From Glaciimonas sp. (lineage in GTDB: Bacteria > Pseudomonadota > Gammaproteobacteria > Burkholderiales > Burkholderiaceae_D), in the NCBI GenBank assembly GCA_012927625.1, contig JABBOV010000014.1:62001-126000 (forward strand): DNA of 64,000 bases, read 5' to 3'. The notes beneath the pieces were generated by a model. The model was not told where the DNA came from. It did no database searches and saw only the letters and a program-made list of their open reading frames with translations. Both the position numbers and the translations under genes were made by a program. Shown here piece by piece: positions 44,272 to 53,810 of this stretch; position 1 is the stretch's first letter; each line of letters opens with the position of its first letter.

Positions 44272-45546
44272 GTGCGCACGCTGGAAATCGAGCAACTCAA
44301 GCTCCAGATCGCCAACCTCAGGCGCATGCAGTTTGGCCGCAAGTCCGAGAAACTGGACCGCAAGATCGAGCAACTCGAAACCCGCCTGGAAGACCTGATC
44401 GCCGAGGACGGCGCCACCGAACAGACAGAAACAGCGCCAGCGCTGACCCGGCGCAAGAAAGCGTGTGCCTGCTGCGACAGGATCGTTCAGGCACCGGCGC
44501 CGAGCCGCCCGATCGAACGCGGCATTGCCGGCCCGGGCTTGCTGGCCCAGATTCTGGTGGCGAAATTTGCTGACCATCAACCTTTGTACCGTCAATCGGC
44601 GATCTACGCCAGGGATGGCGTCGAACTGGATCGGTCGACGATGGCCCGATGGGTCGGCGCTTGCGGCGCTTTGGTGCGTCCTCTGGTGGAGACGCTGCAA
44701 CGCTACGTGCTGATGCCGGGCAAAGTGCATTCGGACGATACGACGATGCCGGTGCTCGCTCCCGGCAATGGCCAGACCAAGACCGGGCGCATGTGGGTGT
44801 ATGTGCGCGACGATACGCGCTCGGGGTCCGCTGCAGCACCGGCGGCCTGGTTCGCCTATACGCCGAATCGCCAAGGTATCCATCCGCAGACCCATCTGGC
44901 CAATTTCAGCGGCGTGCTGCAAGCCGACGCTTACGCGGGTTACGACAAGGTATTTACCGATGGCAATGGGCGCGAAGCGGCGTGCATGGCGCCCGCCCGC
45001 CGCAAGATTCATGATTTGCATGTGCGCCGCGCAACCGTCACCACGACCGAGGCGCTGCGCAGAATCGGCCAGTTGTATGCGATTGAAGAGCAGATCCGCG
45101 GTCAGCCGCCGGACTGGCGCAAGCGCATACGGCAGGAACAATCACGCCCTCTGCTGGACGACTTCGAGGTCTGGTTGCGCATCCGCCTGCTGACGCTGTC
45201 GACCCAGTCCGATACGACCAAGGCAATCAATTACATGCTTAACCAGTGGCAGGCGCTGGTGTATTACTGCGGGGATGGCATCGCCGAAATTGACAACAAC
45301 ATCGCCGAGAATGCGCTGCGCGGCGTGGCTCTGGGTCGCAAGAATTTCATGTTCCTTGGCTCCGACAGCGGCGGCGAACGGGCCGCCGCCATGTACTCGC
45401 TGATCGTCAGCGCTAAACTTAACGGGATTGATCCAAAGGCGTATTTGCGCCATGTCCTGACCCATATCGCTGACCATCAAATCAATCGGATCACCGATCT
45501 GTTGCCCTGGAATATCGCCAGCAAGTTAAAGCGCCAGGCTGACTAA
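44272..45546 (+). CDS. IS66 transposase TnpC, internally shortened
   Basis: The 424-codon frame has an N-terminal coiled coil ([20 protein letters not shown]). It then jumps from LTRRKK to [20 protein letters not shown], omitting ~60 residues of the zinc-finger region found in the family. The catalytic triad is retained: [20 protein letters not shown] and [21 protein letters not shown] replaces the usual ACWAHARRK. The natural start is uncertain, since GTG 44272 follows an open in-frame stretch. Activity is doubtful. Confidence 0.8.
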   Translation: MRTLEIEQLKLQIANLRRMQFGRKSEKLDRKIEQLETRLEDLIAEDGATEQTETAPALTRRKKACACCDRIVQAPAPSRPIERGIAGPGLLAQILVAKFADHQPLYRQSAIYARDGVELDRSTMARWVGACGALVRPLVETLQRYVLMPGKVHSDDTTMPVLAPGNGQTKTGRMWVYVRDDTRSGSAAAPAAWFAYTPNRQGIHPQTHLANFSGVLQADAYAGYDKVFTDGNGREAACMAPARRKIHDLHVRRATVTTTEALRRIGQLYAIEEQIRGQPPDWRKRIRQEQSRPLLDDFEVWLRIRLLTLSTQSDTTKAINYMLNQWQALVYYCGDGIAEIDNNIAENALRGVALGRKNFMFLGSDSGGERAAAMYSLIVSAKLNGIDPKAYLRHVLTHIADHQINRITDLLPWNIASKLKRQAD

Positions 45547-45601
45547 ACCATCTGCACTATCGGAGACCCGATGTCAACGACGGTGCTGGCGTCACGCTTA
45601 C

Positions 45602-45830
45602 CGACTAATCGAGTTTCATCAGTTGATACTATAAAAGTGAGCGCTCTCGAAAATTTCATCTTTCGCGGCTAAGGCCGAAAATATCCCATCTTCTGCGTCA
45701 AATCGACTCATCTTCTTTGGCAAAATCCTTGTTAAGTCTTTGATTCCGACTTCTTACAATTTCACTTTCCATGTCACTTCACGGCGCATGCCCGGCATAG
45801 AAAAACCCCTGTCCACGAAAAACATGGAAA
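45602..45830. other. IS66-cysK gap, left part: no gene seen
   Basis: The 514-bp gap between IS66 and the end of cysK holds, in order, this featureless stretch, a REP palindrome (45831), an AT-rich element (45916) and a second REP palindrome (46020). No coding frame is supported. Confidence 0.5.
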
Positions 45831-45896
45831 GTAGGGCGGGTGAAACCCGCGCAGTTTTATCGGGCGAAAAGCGCGGGTTTCACCAGACCTACTACT
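45831..45896. repeat. GTAG-headed REP palindrome, type b
   Basis: GTAGGGCGGGTGAAACCCGC faces GCGCGGGTTTCACC and ...CCTACTACT. Both arms begin GTAG on their own strand around an 18-nt centre. Confidence 0.65.
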
Positions 45897-45915
45897 GAAT
45901 ATTTTAAATATTTGA

Positions 45916-45987
45916 TGGAGTATATTTTACAGGCGCAATAATTACATGCTGAGGATGGCATTAAAAAAACGATACTCCCGTATTATT
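45916..45987 (+). repeat. AT-rich ~70-nt dispersed element, copy 7 (IS66-cysK gap)
   Basis: TGGAGTAT at the left, ACATGCTGAGGATGGCAT hairpin in the middle, then an A-rich run in place of the T-tract, and GATACTCCCGTATTATTT at the right. The outer TGGAGTAT/ATACTCCC pair repeats the terminal inversion seen at 18633. Confidence 0.6.
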
Positions 45988-46019
45988 TTATTTATAAAGA
46001 AGTATTTAAAACCGAAGCT

Positions 46020-46086
46020 GTAGGTGCGAACTTATTCACATTTCCCATTATTCCGTGCGAATTAATGCGAATAAATTCGCACCTAC
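46020..46086. repeat. GTAG-headed REP palindrome, type c
   Basis: GTAGGTGCGAACTTATTC at the left and GAATAAATTCGCACCTAC at the right form a long inverted pair, just beyond the end of cysK. Confidence 0.65.
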
Positions 46087-46115
46087 AAAAATTGCTTCAG
46101 TTTGGCACCTGGCAC

Positions 46116-47093
46116 TCAGACCGGCAGGCCGCTGGCGTCGAACACGCCTTCGAACAATACCGAGCTCAGATAGCGCTCGCCTGAGTCCGGCAAAATGACC
46201 ACGATAGTCTTACCCGCATTTTCGGCGCGTTTGGCCCATCGCACCGCCACAGCGGCAGCCGCTCCGCAAGATATGCCGGACAAAATACCTTCTTCCCGCG
46301 CCAGACGACGGGTGAACTCGATCGCTTCTTCACTGCTTATGGTTTCGATTGCATCTATCAGACTTAAATCGAGCACTTGCGGCACAAAGCCGGCGCCAAT
46401 CCCTTGAATTTTATGCGGCCCCGGTTTCAGCGGTTCGCCGGCACGGGTTTGACTTAGCACGGGGCTGGTAGTCGGCTCAACTGCTACCGACAATACGTTG
46501 GCGCCTTTGGTTTTTTTAAAGAAACGCGCTACGCCGGTAATGGTGCCGCCGGTGCCGACGCCGGCTACAAATATATCCACGCGGCCGTTGGTGTCGGCCC
46601 AGATCTCCGGCCCGGTGGTTGCCTCGTGAATGGCCGGGTTCGCCGGATTCTTGAACTGTTGCAGCAATACATACTTGTCAGGGTCGGATGCGGCAATTTC
46701 CTCCGCCTTGGCGATGGCGCCGTTCATGCCTTTCATGCCGTCGGTCAGCACCAGTTTTGCGCCATAGGCCAGCAACAGCTTGCGCCGTTCGATGCTCATG
46801 GTGTCCGGCATGGTCAGCGTTAGCGGGATGCCACGCGCGGCCGCGACAAATGCGAGTGCGATGCCGGTGTTGCCGCTGGTAGGCTCTACCAGCTCTTTTC
46901 CTGGCCCGAGCAATCCGCGTTTTTCAGCATCGGCGATCATGGCGGCGCCAATCCGGCACTTCACCGAATACGCCGGATTACGGCCTTCAATTTTCGCCAG
47001 CACCGTGGCTGCCGCGCCGTCGGTTACTCGATTGAGCCGCACCAGCGGCGTGTGTCCGATTGACAGCGAATTATCTTCAAACCAGCCTGACAT
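46116..47093 (-). CDS. cysK: Cysteine synthase A (O-acetylserine sulfhydrylase)
   Basis: This 325-residue PLP enzyme converts O-acetylserine and sulfide to cysteine. The PLP lysine is in [13 protein letters not shown] (~45), the substrate loop is [13 protein letters not shown] (~68-80), the phosphate-binding loop is [11 protein letters not shown] (~175), and [12 protein letters not shown] and GISCGAA follow. Over its full length it resembles CysK rather than CysM. It is monocistronic and would be expected to be under CysB control. Confidence 0.94.
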   Translation of the reverse strand: MSGWFEDNSLSIGHTPLVRLNRVTDGAAATVLAKIEGRNPAYSVKCRIGAAMIADAEKRGLLGPGKELVEPTSGNTGIALAFVAAARGIPLTLTMPDTMSIERRKLLLAYGAKLVLTDGMKGMNGAIAKAEEIAASDPDKYVLLQQFKNPANPAIHEATTGPEIWADTNGRVDIFVAGVGTGGTITGVARFFKKTKGANVLSVAVEPTTSPVLSQTRAGEPLKPGPHKIQGIGAGFVPQVLDLSLIDAIETISSEEAIEFTRRLAREEGILSGISCGAAAAVAVRWAKRAENAGKTIVVILPDSGERYLSSVLFEGVFDASGLPV

Positions 47094-47326
47094 GGAAGCT
47101 CCCTTGGGTTATGGATGTAATGACCGGATGGATAAAAAGCCCGGCCGGCCGCTTGTGCACTTATGTTGCAAGTTGTGACTGTGAGGATACCCAAATTCAA
47201 ATATTTGCCCAACGAATAAAAAGGCACTTCGATATTTGAAATGTGTATAAAGACATGATGCCCTATTTTGGGAGGTTGGCAGGTGTAGCAGGCAAATCGA
47301 ACCCGCTATGAATGCCGCGTGAATAA

Positions 47327-47651
47327 TGTACCACTTGAGCGCACTTGAGCCGGCGAGAATGCCGGGTTAAAAGTGTACCAATCCTAGCCTGTAGTCTTGT
47401 GTTCCTGAAGGGATATAAGAAAGGCGGAAAGGATGTTTCCAGTGGACTTATACGCCAAGGTAAGGCGTGCGGTAATGGTCGAGAACAAGAGCGAGCGCGA
47501 GGTTGCACGCTATTTCGGCATTCACCGTAAAACCGTCAGGAAGATGTGTCAATTCGCCGTGCCGCCCGGCTATCGGCGAGCCCAGTCAGCAATCTCCCCC
47601 ACATTAGCGCCATTTGCTGCCATCATCGACGCCATTCTGGAGGCCGATAAA
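47327..47651 (+). pseudogene. IS21-family element stub (5' end and start of istA)
   Basis: TGTACCACTTGAGCGCACTT at 47327, followed by a second TGTACCA block at ~47375, looks like the multiple terminal repeats of an IS21 end. From ATG 47433 the frame encodes MFPVDLYAKVRRAVMVENKS and FGIHRKTVRKMCQFAVPPGY, the N-terminal helix-turn-helix of IstA. It stops after ~75 codons where the 42-bp repeat joins. The rest of istA and all of istB are missing. Confidence 0.75.
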
Positions 47652-47693
47652 TGTACGGTGGGTTGAAAATCGCGCTTACATACCTTTGGCATT
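47652..47693 (+). repeat. 42-bp direct repeat, left copy, containing an IS66-type end
   Basis: The sequence is identical to 59225-59266 except for one base. It includes CGCGCTTAC, the complement of the GTAAGCGCG start of IS66-type inverted repeats, and continues with ATACCTTTGGCATT in both copies. The next ~290 bp to 47982 contain no gene I recognise. Confidence 0.8.
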
Positions 47694-47982
47694 TAGCGCG
47701 GCACCGAAGCCCGCCGAACCCGGAACGGTGAAAGTGCAAGGTTCCCCCTACAAGCTTTTAGCTTGTTCACCGCGCCTATCTCCATCCATCGCCGCGTCAA
47801 TGTGTGCTACCGCACAGACATCGATCGTGTCCCCCTCATACACTGTGGGGCAACATCGTTATTCGATGGTGGTGGACTTGTACATTCTCAAGAACCGCTC
47901 TACCACCAAGCTGAATAATAAGGACGCCGATTCTGCGGGTGAGCCACGGTCTGGGGCCAATTTGAAATAAGGAGAGCGTACT

Positions 47983-49776
47983 ATGAAGAGGTCTGCAATA
48001 GTCGCAAGTACGATCATCGGTGTAGGCATCGTCGTGGGCGGAGTGGTTTATTTCAACTGGGATAAAGCCGTGCCAATGGCCGGCATGGCAATCAATTTCG
48101 TGCGGACGTTGACCGCACCGTCTGGCACAACGACAACAGAAGAAGCGGCACCGTCAACGACTGCCGAGACCCCGATGAATGCGCGGACAACTGGGACCCT
48201 GCCGGCGGTAAGCGCCGATGATTGGCCGGGTTATAACAAGACACTCACCTCGGAGCGATACTCGCCGCTCAGCCAGATCAATAGGCAGAATGTCAGCAAG
48301 CTGCACGTTCTGTGCACCTACGACACCAAGCAGTACACAAGTTTCGAGGACGGACCGATCATGGTGAACGGCGCTCTGATCGGCACGACAGAGCATGATA
48401 TTTTCTCGCTCGACCCCGCCAACTGCCACGAGAATTGGCGCACGCATGAGGACTACAAACCCGGGAGCCTGCTCGCGGTCAATCGCGGCGCCGCCTATCT
48501 GGACGGAATGCTGTTTCGCGGCACCGAGGACGGGCGCGTGTTGGCTTACGACTTCAAGACCGGTAAGCGCGTGTGGGAAACGACTGTCGCGAACCCGAAG
48601 CTCGGCGAGTCGACGCCTGCCGCTCCGATTGCCTGGGATGGGCTCGTCTTCATCGGCAATGCCGGGGGAGACAACAAAGGCATCAAGGGGCGTATGTACG
48701 CACTCGACGCAAAGACGGGCAAGATTGTCTGGGAGTTTTATCTCGTGCCCAAGACCCAGGGCGACGTGACTCGCGGTCCGCAAGGCACGACGCCACTCGA
48801 CACGGCGACATGGAAAAACGCTGCGGGGACGCCGATAACTGGCGGTGGAACGTGGACGTCTTACACCTTGGACCCGACCACCGGTCTGCTCTATGTTCCC
48901 GGCGGCAATCCAGCCCCTGACTTTGCGACCGGCCCACGCGAGGGCGCAAATCTGTATTCCGGCTCGGTCGTTGTCCTCGATGCCAAGACGGGAGCTTATA
49001 AGAACCATTTCAAGCTGGTCCCCAAGGACTGGCACGATTGGGACGTCTCCGCGGCGCCGAGCTTGATACGTACACGAGGTGGCAAGAAACTGCTTTCGGT
49101 CGCACCCAAGGACGGACATCTGTATGGCTTCGATCTGGGTACCAACACGATGCTGTACCGCACGCCGGTCACTCGCGTCGAGAACGCGGACGCAAGCTTC
49201 GCGGTCGGTAAGCCGGTCCATTTCTGCCCTGGCACGTCGGGCGGCGCGGAATGGAACGGCCCCGCGTACGATCCGGCGACCAATCTCATTATGATTGGAG
49301 AAGTTGATTGGTGTTTCACGGTGACGCTGCAGAAGGAGCAGGAGATTCACGAGGTGGCATCCGGCAAGCCATGGTCCGCAATGGCCACGCACAATCCCTA
49401 TCACACTTACGGCAAACCCGACTCATTCGGTGATTGGGCCGGGTGGGTCTACGCGGTCGACGCCGACACCGGTGCGTGGAAATGGCGTTTGAAGTCCAAT
49501 TACCCGGTCCTGAGTGGCATGACCCCGACGGCGGGAGGTGTCGTGTTCTTAGGTGATATGGGCGGAAATTTCTATGCACTCGATGCCACCAACGGCCAAA
49601 AGCTATGGGGTCAGAAGATCGGCGGCGCGATCGGCGGCGGCGTGATCACTTATACGGTGAATGGAACGCAAAAAGTTGCTGTTGCTCTTGGCTTTACATC
49701 GATCGTATGGCCCACAGAAGTTGTGACCGGGAAGATCGTTATCTTGGGGCTCGGTGACTCTTCGCCGAATCATTAA
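47983..49776 (+). CDS. PQQ-type beta-propeller dehydrogenase, membrane-anchored
   Basis: This 597-residue protein has an N-terminal anchor (IVASTIIGVGIVVGGVVYF), a ~40-residue Thr/Ala-rich linker and an eight-bladed quinoprotein propeller with tryptophan-docking motifs (DAKTGKIVWEF, DADTGAWKWRL, DATNGQKLWGQ). The segment DWHDWDVSAAP probably holds the catalytic Asp. Features missing: the vicinal Cys-Cys typical of methanol/ethanol dehydrogenases and any CxxCH haem site. It probably oxidises an alcohol or sugar in the periplasm and passes electrons to quinone, which the adjacent Cyo oxidase would reoxidise. No pqq synthesis genes are present. Confidence 0.8.
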   Translation: MKRSAIVASTIIGVGIVVGGVVYFNWDKAVPMAGMAINFVRTLTAPSGTTTTEEAAPSTTAETPMNARTTGTLPAVSADDWPGYNKTLTSERYSPLSQINRQNVSKLHVLCTYDTKQYTSFEDGPIMVNGALIGTTEHDIFSLDPANCHENWRTHEDYKPGSLLAVNRGAAYLDGMLFRGTEDGRVLAYDFKTGKRVWETTVANPKLGESTPAAPIAWDGLVFIGNAGGDNKGIKGRMYALDAKTGKIVWEFYLVPKTQGDVTRGPQGTTPLDTATWKNAAGTPITGGGTWTSYTLDPTTGLLYVPGGNPAPDFATGPREGANLYSGSVVVLDAKTGAYKNHFKLVPKDWHDWDVSAAPSLIRTRGGKKLLSVAPKDGHLYGFDLGTNTMLYRTPVTRVENADASFAVGKPVHFCPGTSGGAEWNGPAYDPATNLIMIGEVDWCFTVTLQKEQEIHEVASGKPWSAMATHNPYHTYGKPDSFGDWAGWVYAVDADTGAWKWRLKSNYPVLSGMTPTAGGVVFLGDMGGNFYALDATNGQKLWGQKIGGAIGGGVITYTVNGTQKVAVALGFTSIVWPTEVVTGKIVILGLGDSSPNH

Positions 49777-49948
49777 ATCGTACGCAGCTTTGATTCAGAT
49801 AGTCTGACTCCAGGCGACACCACCTGCAAGGGGATTTACCTTGGAGCAATGCTGATGTGAAAGAAAATCACGGCTACCCAGGCGACAGTTTTTTCGAACT
49901 CGCCGACGACCTTAGGCGAGGCGGCGGCTTTCTCAGGAAGGCACCATC

Positions 49949-50968
49949 ATGAATATTGGCGATGCTTGCGGGAGAATGCGGCGCTCGAAAGCGGCAGCAT
50001 TGGTTTCATCAACTTGTGTTGCCGCGCTGATGCTCACTGGTTGCAGCGGCGACACCCATCTGAGCTTTCTCGATCCGCAGGGTCCGGTGGCGGCGGCCCA
50101 GCGCTGGCACTTTATCGAAGCGCTGGCAGTGTTGGTGGTGTTTGTCGCCATCCCCGTGTTTTTGCTCACCCCCTGGCTCCTCTGGCGTTACCGGTACGGG
50201 GCCAAGTCATCACGCTACACGCCAAAGTGGGATTTCTCCGCACGCTTGGAGTTTGCTTTATGGGCCGGTCCGGTGGTGATCGTGGTGCTACTGGCGATCA
50301 TCGTCTGGCGCGATACGCACGCGCTCGATCCCTACAAACCACTGGCCTCCGACCAACCCGCCTTGCGCGTGCAGGTCATCGGCTACGACTGGAAATGGCT
50401 GTTCATCTATCCCGACCAGGGTATCGCCAGCATCGGCATATTGGCCCTGCCTGCGGGGCGTCCGGTAGCCATGCAACTGACCTCGGCCACAGTGATGCAG
50501 TCGCTGCACATCCCTGCGCTGGGCAGCCAGATCTACGCCATGGGCGGCATGGTGACTCAGCTTCATCTGCAGGCCGACCGGCCCGGACGGTCACTCGGCG
50601 AAAACAACATGTACAACGGAAACGGCTTTCACCAGCAGCGGTTCACCGCAGTCGCGATGACGCCCGAGCGGTTCAGCGCATGGGTCAGCGAGGTTCACTT
50701 GCACGGCATTGCGCTCAATGACCAGAGCTTGAAACTCATATCGCAACGCAGCACCCGGGCTGAACTGATCGCCGCACTATCCCAGCCCGGTGCGCCTGAT
50801 GGCAACATATACTTCAACGGCGCGACGGCGACGTTGTTTCCCGCCGTGGTCAAGGCCACAATGGACGGCACGATAGTCGCGCTGGCGAACGTCCGACAGG
50901 AATCCGCCAACAGCGTGCCTCTCGCAGCACGGAAACCCACCGAATCTGCGACGGATAAAGTGCAATGA
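49949..50968 (+). CDS. cyoA: Cytochrome bo-type quinol oxidase subunit II
   Basis: This 339-residue lipoprotein-type subunit has a signal ending LMLTGCSGD (lipidated Cys ~32) and two membrane spans (EALAVLVVFVAIPVFLLTP; FALWAGPVVIVVLLAIIVW). The cupredoxin domain (GYDWKWLFIYPDQGIASIG) lacks the CuA ligand set (no Cys pair), as expected for a quinol rather than cytochrome c oxidase. It overlaps cyoB by 4 bp. Confidence 0.92.
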   Translation: MNIGDACGRMRRSKAAALVSSTCVAALMLTGCSGDTHLSFLDPQGPVAAAQRWHFIEALAVLVVFVAIPVFLLTPWLLWRYRYGAKSSRYTPKWDFSARLEFALWAGPVVIVVLLAIIVWRDTHALDPYKPLASDQPALRVQVIGYDWKWLFIYPDQGIASIGILALPAGRPVAMQLTSATVMQSLHIPALGSQIYAMGGMVTQLHLQADRPGRSLGENNMYNGNGFHQQRFTAVAMTPERFSAWVSEVHLHGIALNDQSLKLISQRSTRAELIAALSQPGAPDGNIYFNGATATLFPAVVKATMDGTIVALANVRQESANSVPLAARKPTESATDKVQ

Positions 50969-53076
50969 GTTTCGCCGATCTCTTTCAGCACCCACTGGGG
51001 CGACTGAGTCTGGAATCGCTGCCGTTCTGGCAAATGCTGAACGATCCGACCCGAGGGAACGTGATCAACGGCATCATCGGCACCGCCGCGGCCTCGATGG
51101 TCGTGATTGGCGCGCTTGTCACCATCGCCATGATCACCAGGTATCGAAAATGGGGCGTGCTGTGGTCGCAATGGCTGACCAGTCCCGATCACAAGAAGAT
51201 CGGCATCATGTACGTGGTGCTGGCCTTGGTGATGATTGTGCGGGCGCTGATGGAGGGTGTGCTGATGCGGGCGCAGCAGGCCTTCGGACTCGACGGCGGC
51301 TTTCTGTCGCCCGACCATTTTGCGCAATTGTTCAGCACGCACGGCACGATCATGATTTTCTTCGTGGCCATGCCTTTTCTGACCGGTATCATCAACTACG
51401 TGATGCCGCTGCAGATCGGCGCGCGTGATGTCTCTTTCCCCGTACTCAATTCGATCAGCCTCTGGTTGACTGCGGCCGGTGCCGCGCTGGTGATGATCTC
51501 GCTGTGCTTCGGCAAATTTTCGACCGGCGGCTGGTTCGGTTATCCGCCGTACACCGAGGCAAGCTTCAGTCCGGGCGTGGGGCCGGACTACTGGATCTGG
51601 GCCCTTACGCTGGCTTCGCTGGCATCGACCTTCAGCGGTATCAACTTCGCCGTCACCATCTACAAGGAACGGGCGCCAGGCATGAAGCTGTTGTACATGC
51701 CCCTGTTCACCTGGACTGCGCTGTGCACCAGCATCATCATGATCTTCGCGATGCCGCCGCTGACGGTCGCCACGGCGCAGCTGGCGCTGGATCGGTATCT
51801 GGGATTCCACTTTTTTACCAATGAACTTGGCGGCAATATTATGAATTTCGCCAACCTTTTCTGGCTGTTCGGTCATCCTGAGGTCTACATCCTGGTTCTG
51901 CCCTCGTTCGGCGTGTACTCGGAACTCATTTCGACGTTTTCCGGCAAGGCGCTGTTCGGCTACAGGTCGATGGTCATGGCGACCATGGCCATCGCGACCC
52001 TGTCCTTCGCGGTGTGGATGCATCACTTCTTTACGATGGGCCAGAGCGCCAACATCAATGCTGCTTTCGGCATCGCCTCCATGTTGATCGGCATCCCCAC
52101 CGGGGTGAAGATTTATGACTGGATGTGGACGATATTCCGCGGCCGCGTGCGATTCACCGTGCCGATGATCTATTCGATCGGCTTCATCTACCTGTTCGTG
52201 CTGGGCGGCATTACCGGCATTCTGCTAGCCAGCCCCACCATTGACTATCAGGTGCACAACACCGTGTTCCTGGTGGCGCATTTCCACAACGTGGCGATTC
52301 CCGGCGCGCTGTTCGGCTTGCTGGCGGGATACCATTTCTGGTTTCCCAAGGCATTCGGGTTCCGCCTCGATGAACGCTTGGGAAAGGTTTCCGCGCTTTG
52401 CTGGATCTTCGGTTTCATGCTGGCGTTCTTTCCGCTATACGCACTTGGGCTGATGGGCCTGCCGCGCCGCAGCGTCGCCTACACCGAGCCGTCCTACGTG
52501 CCGCTGGAAATTGCGGCTTTCCTCGGCGCCATCCTGCTCACCGTGGCTCTGGTCACGCTGGTCGTTCAACTGTGGGTGTCGATCAAACACCGTGACGAGA
52601 ACCGCGTATTCGCGGGCGATCCCTGGGATGGCCGCAGCCTGGAATGGTCGGTATCGGCGCCGCCGCCGGAATACAACTTTGCCGTGATTCCAGAAGTCAC
52701 CGGACGCGATGCGTTCACGCTCGCCAAGGAAGCCGGCAAGGCCTATCTGTTGCCGGAATCGTATGCTGATATCGAGCTGCCCAGGAACAGTGCGATGGGG
52801 CCGGTGCTGGGCGTCATCAGTTTCGCACTCGCGTTCGGGCTGGTCTGGCATATCTGGTGGATGGTGATGCTGTTCTTGCTCGCTACCGTGGTGACGATGA
52901 TCGTGCACGGCTTCGCACGTGACACCACACGCATCATTCCTGCGCAGCAAGTGCAGCAGGAGCATCGCCGTTGGCTTGATGCCGTGGCCGCTGCAACAGC
53001 CATATCACGCGAGGACGAACGCAAGTCAGCCAATCAGGGGCTGGCCGGGCAGACACTTCTTGGGGTTCCGGCATGA
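50965..53076 (+). CDS. cyoB: Cytochrome bo-type quinol oxidase subunit I
   Basis: This 703-residue haem-copper oxidase core has the low-spin haem His in STHGTIMIFFV, the CuB His and cross-linked Tyr in LFGHPEVYILVLPSFG, the His pair in WMHHFFTMG, and haem His residues in VAHFHNVAIPG. The K-channel Tyr and D-channel residues look conserved. There are about 15 membrane spans. It pumps protons while reducing O2. Confidence 0.94.
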   Translation: MSFADLFQHPLGRLSLESLPFWQMLNDPTRGNVINGIIGTAAASMVVIGALVTIAMITRYRKWGVLWSQWLTSPDHKKIGIMYVVLALVMIVRALMEGVLMRAQQAFGLDGGFLSPDHFAQLFSTHGTIMIFFVAMPFLTGIINYVMPLQIGARDVSFPVLNSISLWLTAAGAALVMISLCFGKFSTGGWFGYPPYTEASFSPGVGPDYWIWALTLASLASTFSGINFAVTIYKERAPGMKLLYMPLFTWTALCTSIIMIFAMPPLTVATAQLALDRYLGFHFFTNELGGNIMNFANLFWLFGHPEVYILVLPSFGVYSELISTFSGKALFGYRSMVMATMAIATLSFAVWMHHFFTMGQSANINAAFGIASMLIGIPTGVKIYDWMWTIFRGRVRFTVPMIYSIGFIYLFVLGGITGILLASPTIDYQVHNTVFLVAHFHNVAIPGALFGLLAGYHFWFPKAFGFRLDERLGKVSALCWIFGFMLAFFPLYALGLMGLPRRSVAYTEPSYVPLEIAAFLGAILLTVALVTLVVQLWVSIKHRDENRVFAGDPWDGRSLEWSVSAPPPEYNFAVIPEVTGRDAFTLAKEAGKAYLLPESYADIELPRNSAMGPVLGVISFALAFGLVWHIWWMVMLFLLATVVTMIVHGFARDTTRIIPAQQVQQEHRRWLDAVAAATAISREDERKSANQGLAGQTLLGVPA

Positions 53077-53696
53077 GTCATGAAGCCATCAAGCATCCGG
53101 GCCTGAATCTGGGCGCTGCCCACGGTCGCGATCATGATGCGGCCGAAGCCATGATGTTCGGTTTCTGGATATTCCTGATGAGCGACGCCATTCTCTTCAG
53201 CTTGGTGTTCGCCACCTACCTGACATCGGTCAACGCCACCGCCGGCGGTCCCGGGCCGCACGCGCTTTACGACATCCAGAGCGTATTCATCGAAACCCTG
53301 GTGCTATTAGCCAGCAGCTTCACTTTCGGGATGGCATCGCTGGCGCTCAAGTACAAGCACCGCACGGCGCGGCTGATCGGATGGTTGGCGCTGACGCTAG
53401 TGCTGGGTGTGACTTTTCTCGGCTTTGAACTTAACGACTTCGCGACGATGTTCGCCAAAGGCGGCGTACCGAGCCGCAGCGGATTCCTGTCCGCCTTCTT
53501 CGACCTGGTGCCGCTGCATGGCCTGCACGTCGCGGCCGGCAGCATCTGGCTGATCTGCCTGCTCGGCCAGATTGCGATGTACGGCGTGGACACCCAGGTC
53601 AAACTCGGCGTGATGCGGCTCGCGCTGTTCTGGCACTTTCTGGACATCGTCTGGATTGCGATTTTTTCGGTGGTTTATCTGGCGGGGCTGGCATGA
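53073..53696 (+). CDS. cyoC: Cytochrome bo-type quinol oxidase subunit III
   Basis: This 207-residue protein has five membrane spans and the subunit III signature MMFGFWIFLMSDAILFSLVF, plus FDLVPLHGLHVAAGSIWLIC. It overlaps cyoB by 4 bp, and its own end overlaps the vestigial cyoD start (ATGA-type). Confidence 0.93.
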   Translation: MSHEAIKHPGLNLGAAHGRDHDAAEAMMFGFWIFLMSDAILFSLVFATYLTSVNATAGGPGPHALYDIQSVFIETLVLLASSFTFGMASLALKYKHRTARLIGWLALTLVLGVTFLGFELNDFATMFAKGGVPSRSGFLSAFFDLVPLHGLHVAAGSIWLICLLGQIAMYGVDTQVKLGVMRLALFWHFLDIVWIAIFSVVYLAGLA

Positions 53697-53791
53697 TTGA
53701 ATCAGCGCGCGATGGCGGAGATGTAGTAGCCCGCAAACTCGAGGATCGAAAAGGCTTTTATTCCGAGGGCTGGAGCATGGCTCTAGACTAG
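53693..53791 (+). pseudogene. Vestigial cyoD start, left behind by an inserted gene
   Basis: The 32-codon frame MIESARDGGDVVARKLEDRK... aligns with the real CyoD start at 54763 (MIDQVRDDDETATRKLEERK) and keeps the following F-S-W spacing, then stops at TAG 53789. It sits exactly where cyoD should begin after cyoC. The cation-efflux gene therefore seems to have entered the operon at this junction. Confidence 0.8.
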
Positions 53792-53810
53792 GCGCTTCAG
53801 GGAGGTAAAG

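Larger units (their letters stand above)
43663..45601 (+). mobile_element. IS66-family insertion sequence with intact ends and internal deletions
   Basis: The perfect 23-bp terminal repeat starts GTAAGCGTGACGCCAGCACC at 43663, and its complement ends the element at 45601. IS66 elements are usually ~2.5 kb with tnpA, tnpB and tnpC; here ~1.94 kb remains because tnpB is nearly gone and tnpC is shortened. The flanking octamers (GTATAAGT and CGACTAAT) do not match, so no 8-bp target duplication is visible. Confidence 0.9.

Noticed and set aside
48154-49404. 416-codon minus-strand frame
   Set aside because: Antisense of the PQQ-type dehydrogenase; no family features.
50695-52026. 443-codon minus-strand frame
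   Set aside because: Antisense of cyoA/cyoB and extremely His/Arg/Gln-rich, as expected from reading membrane-protein codons backwards.
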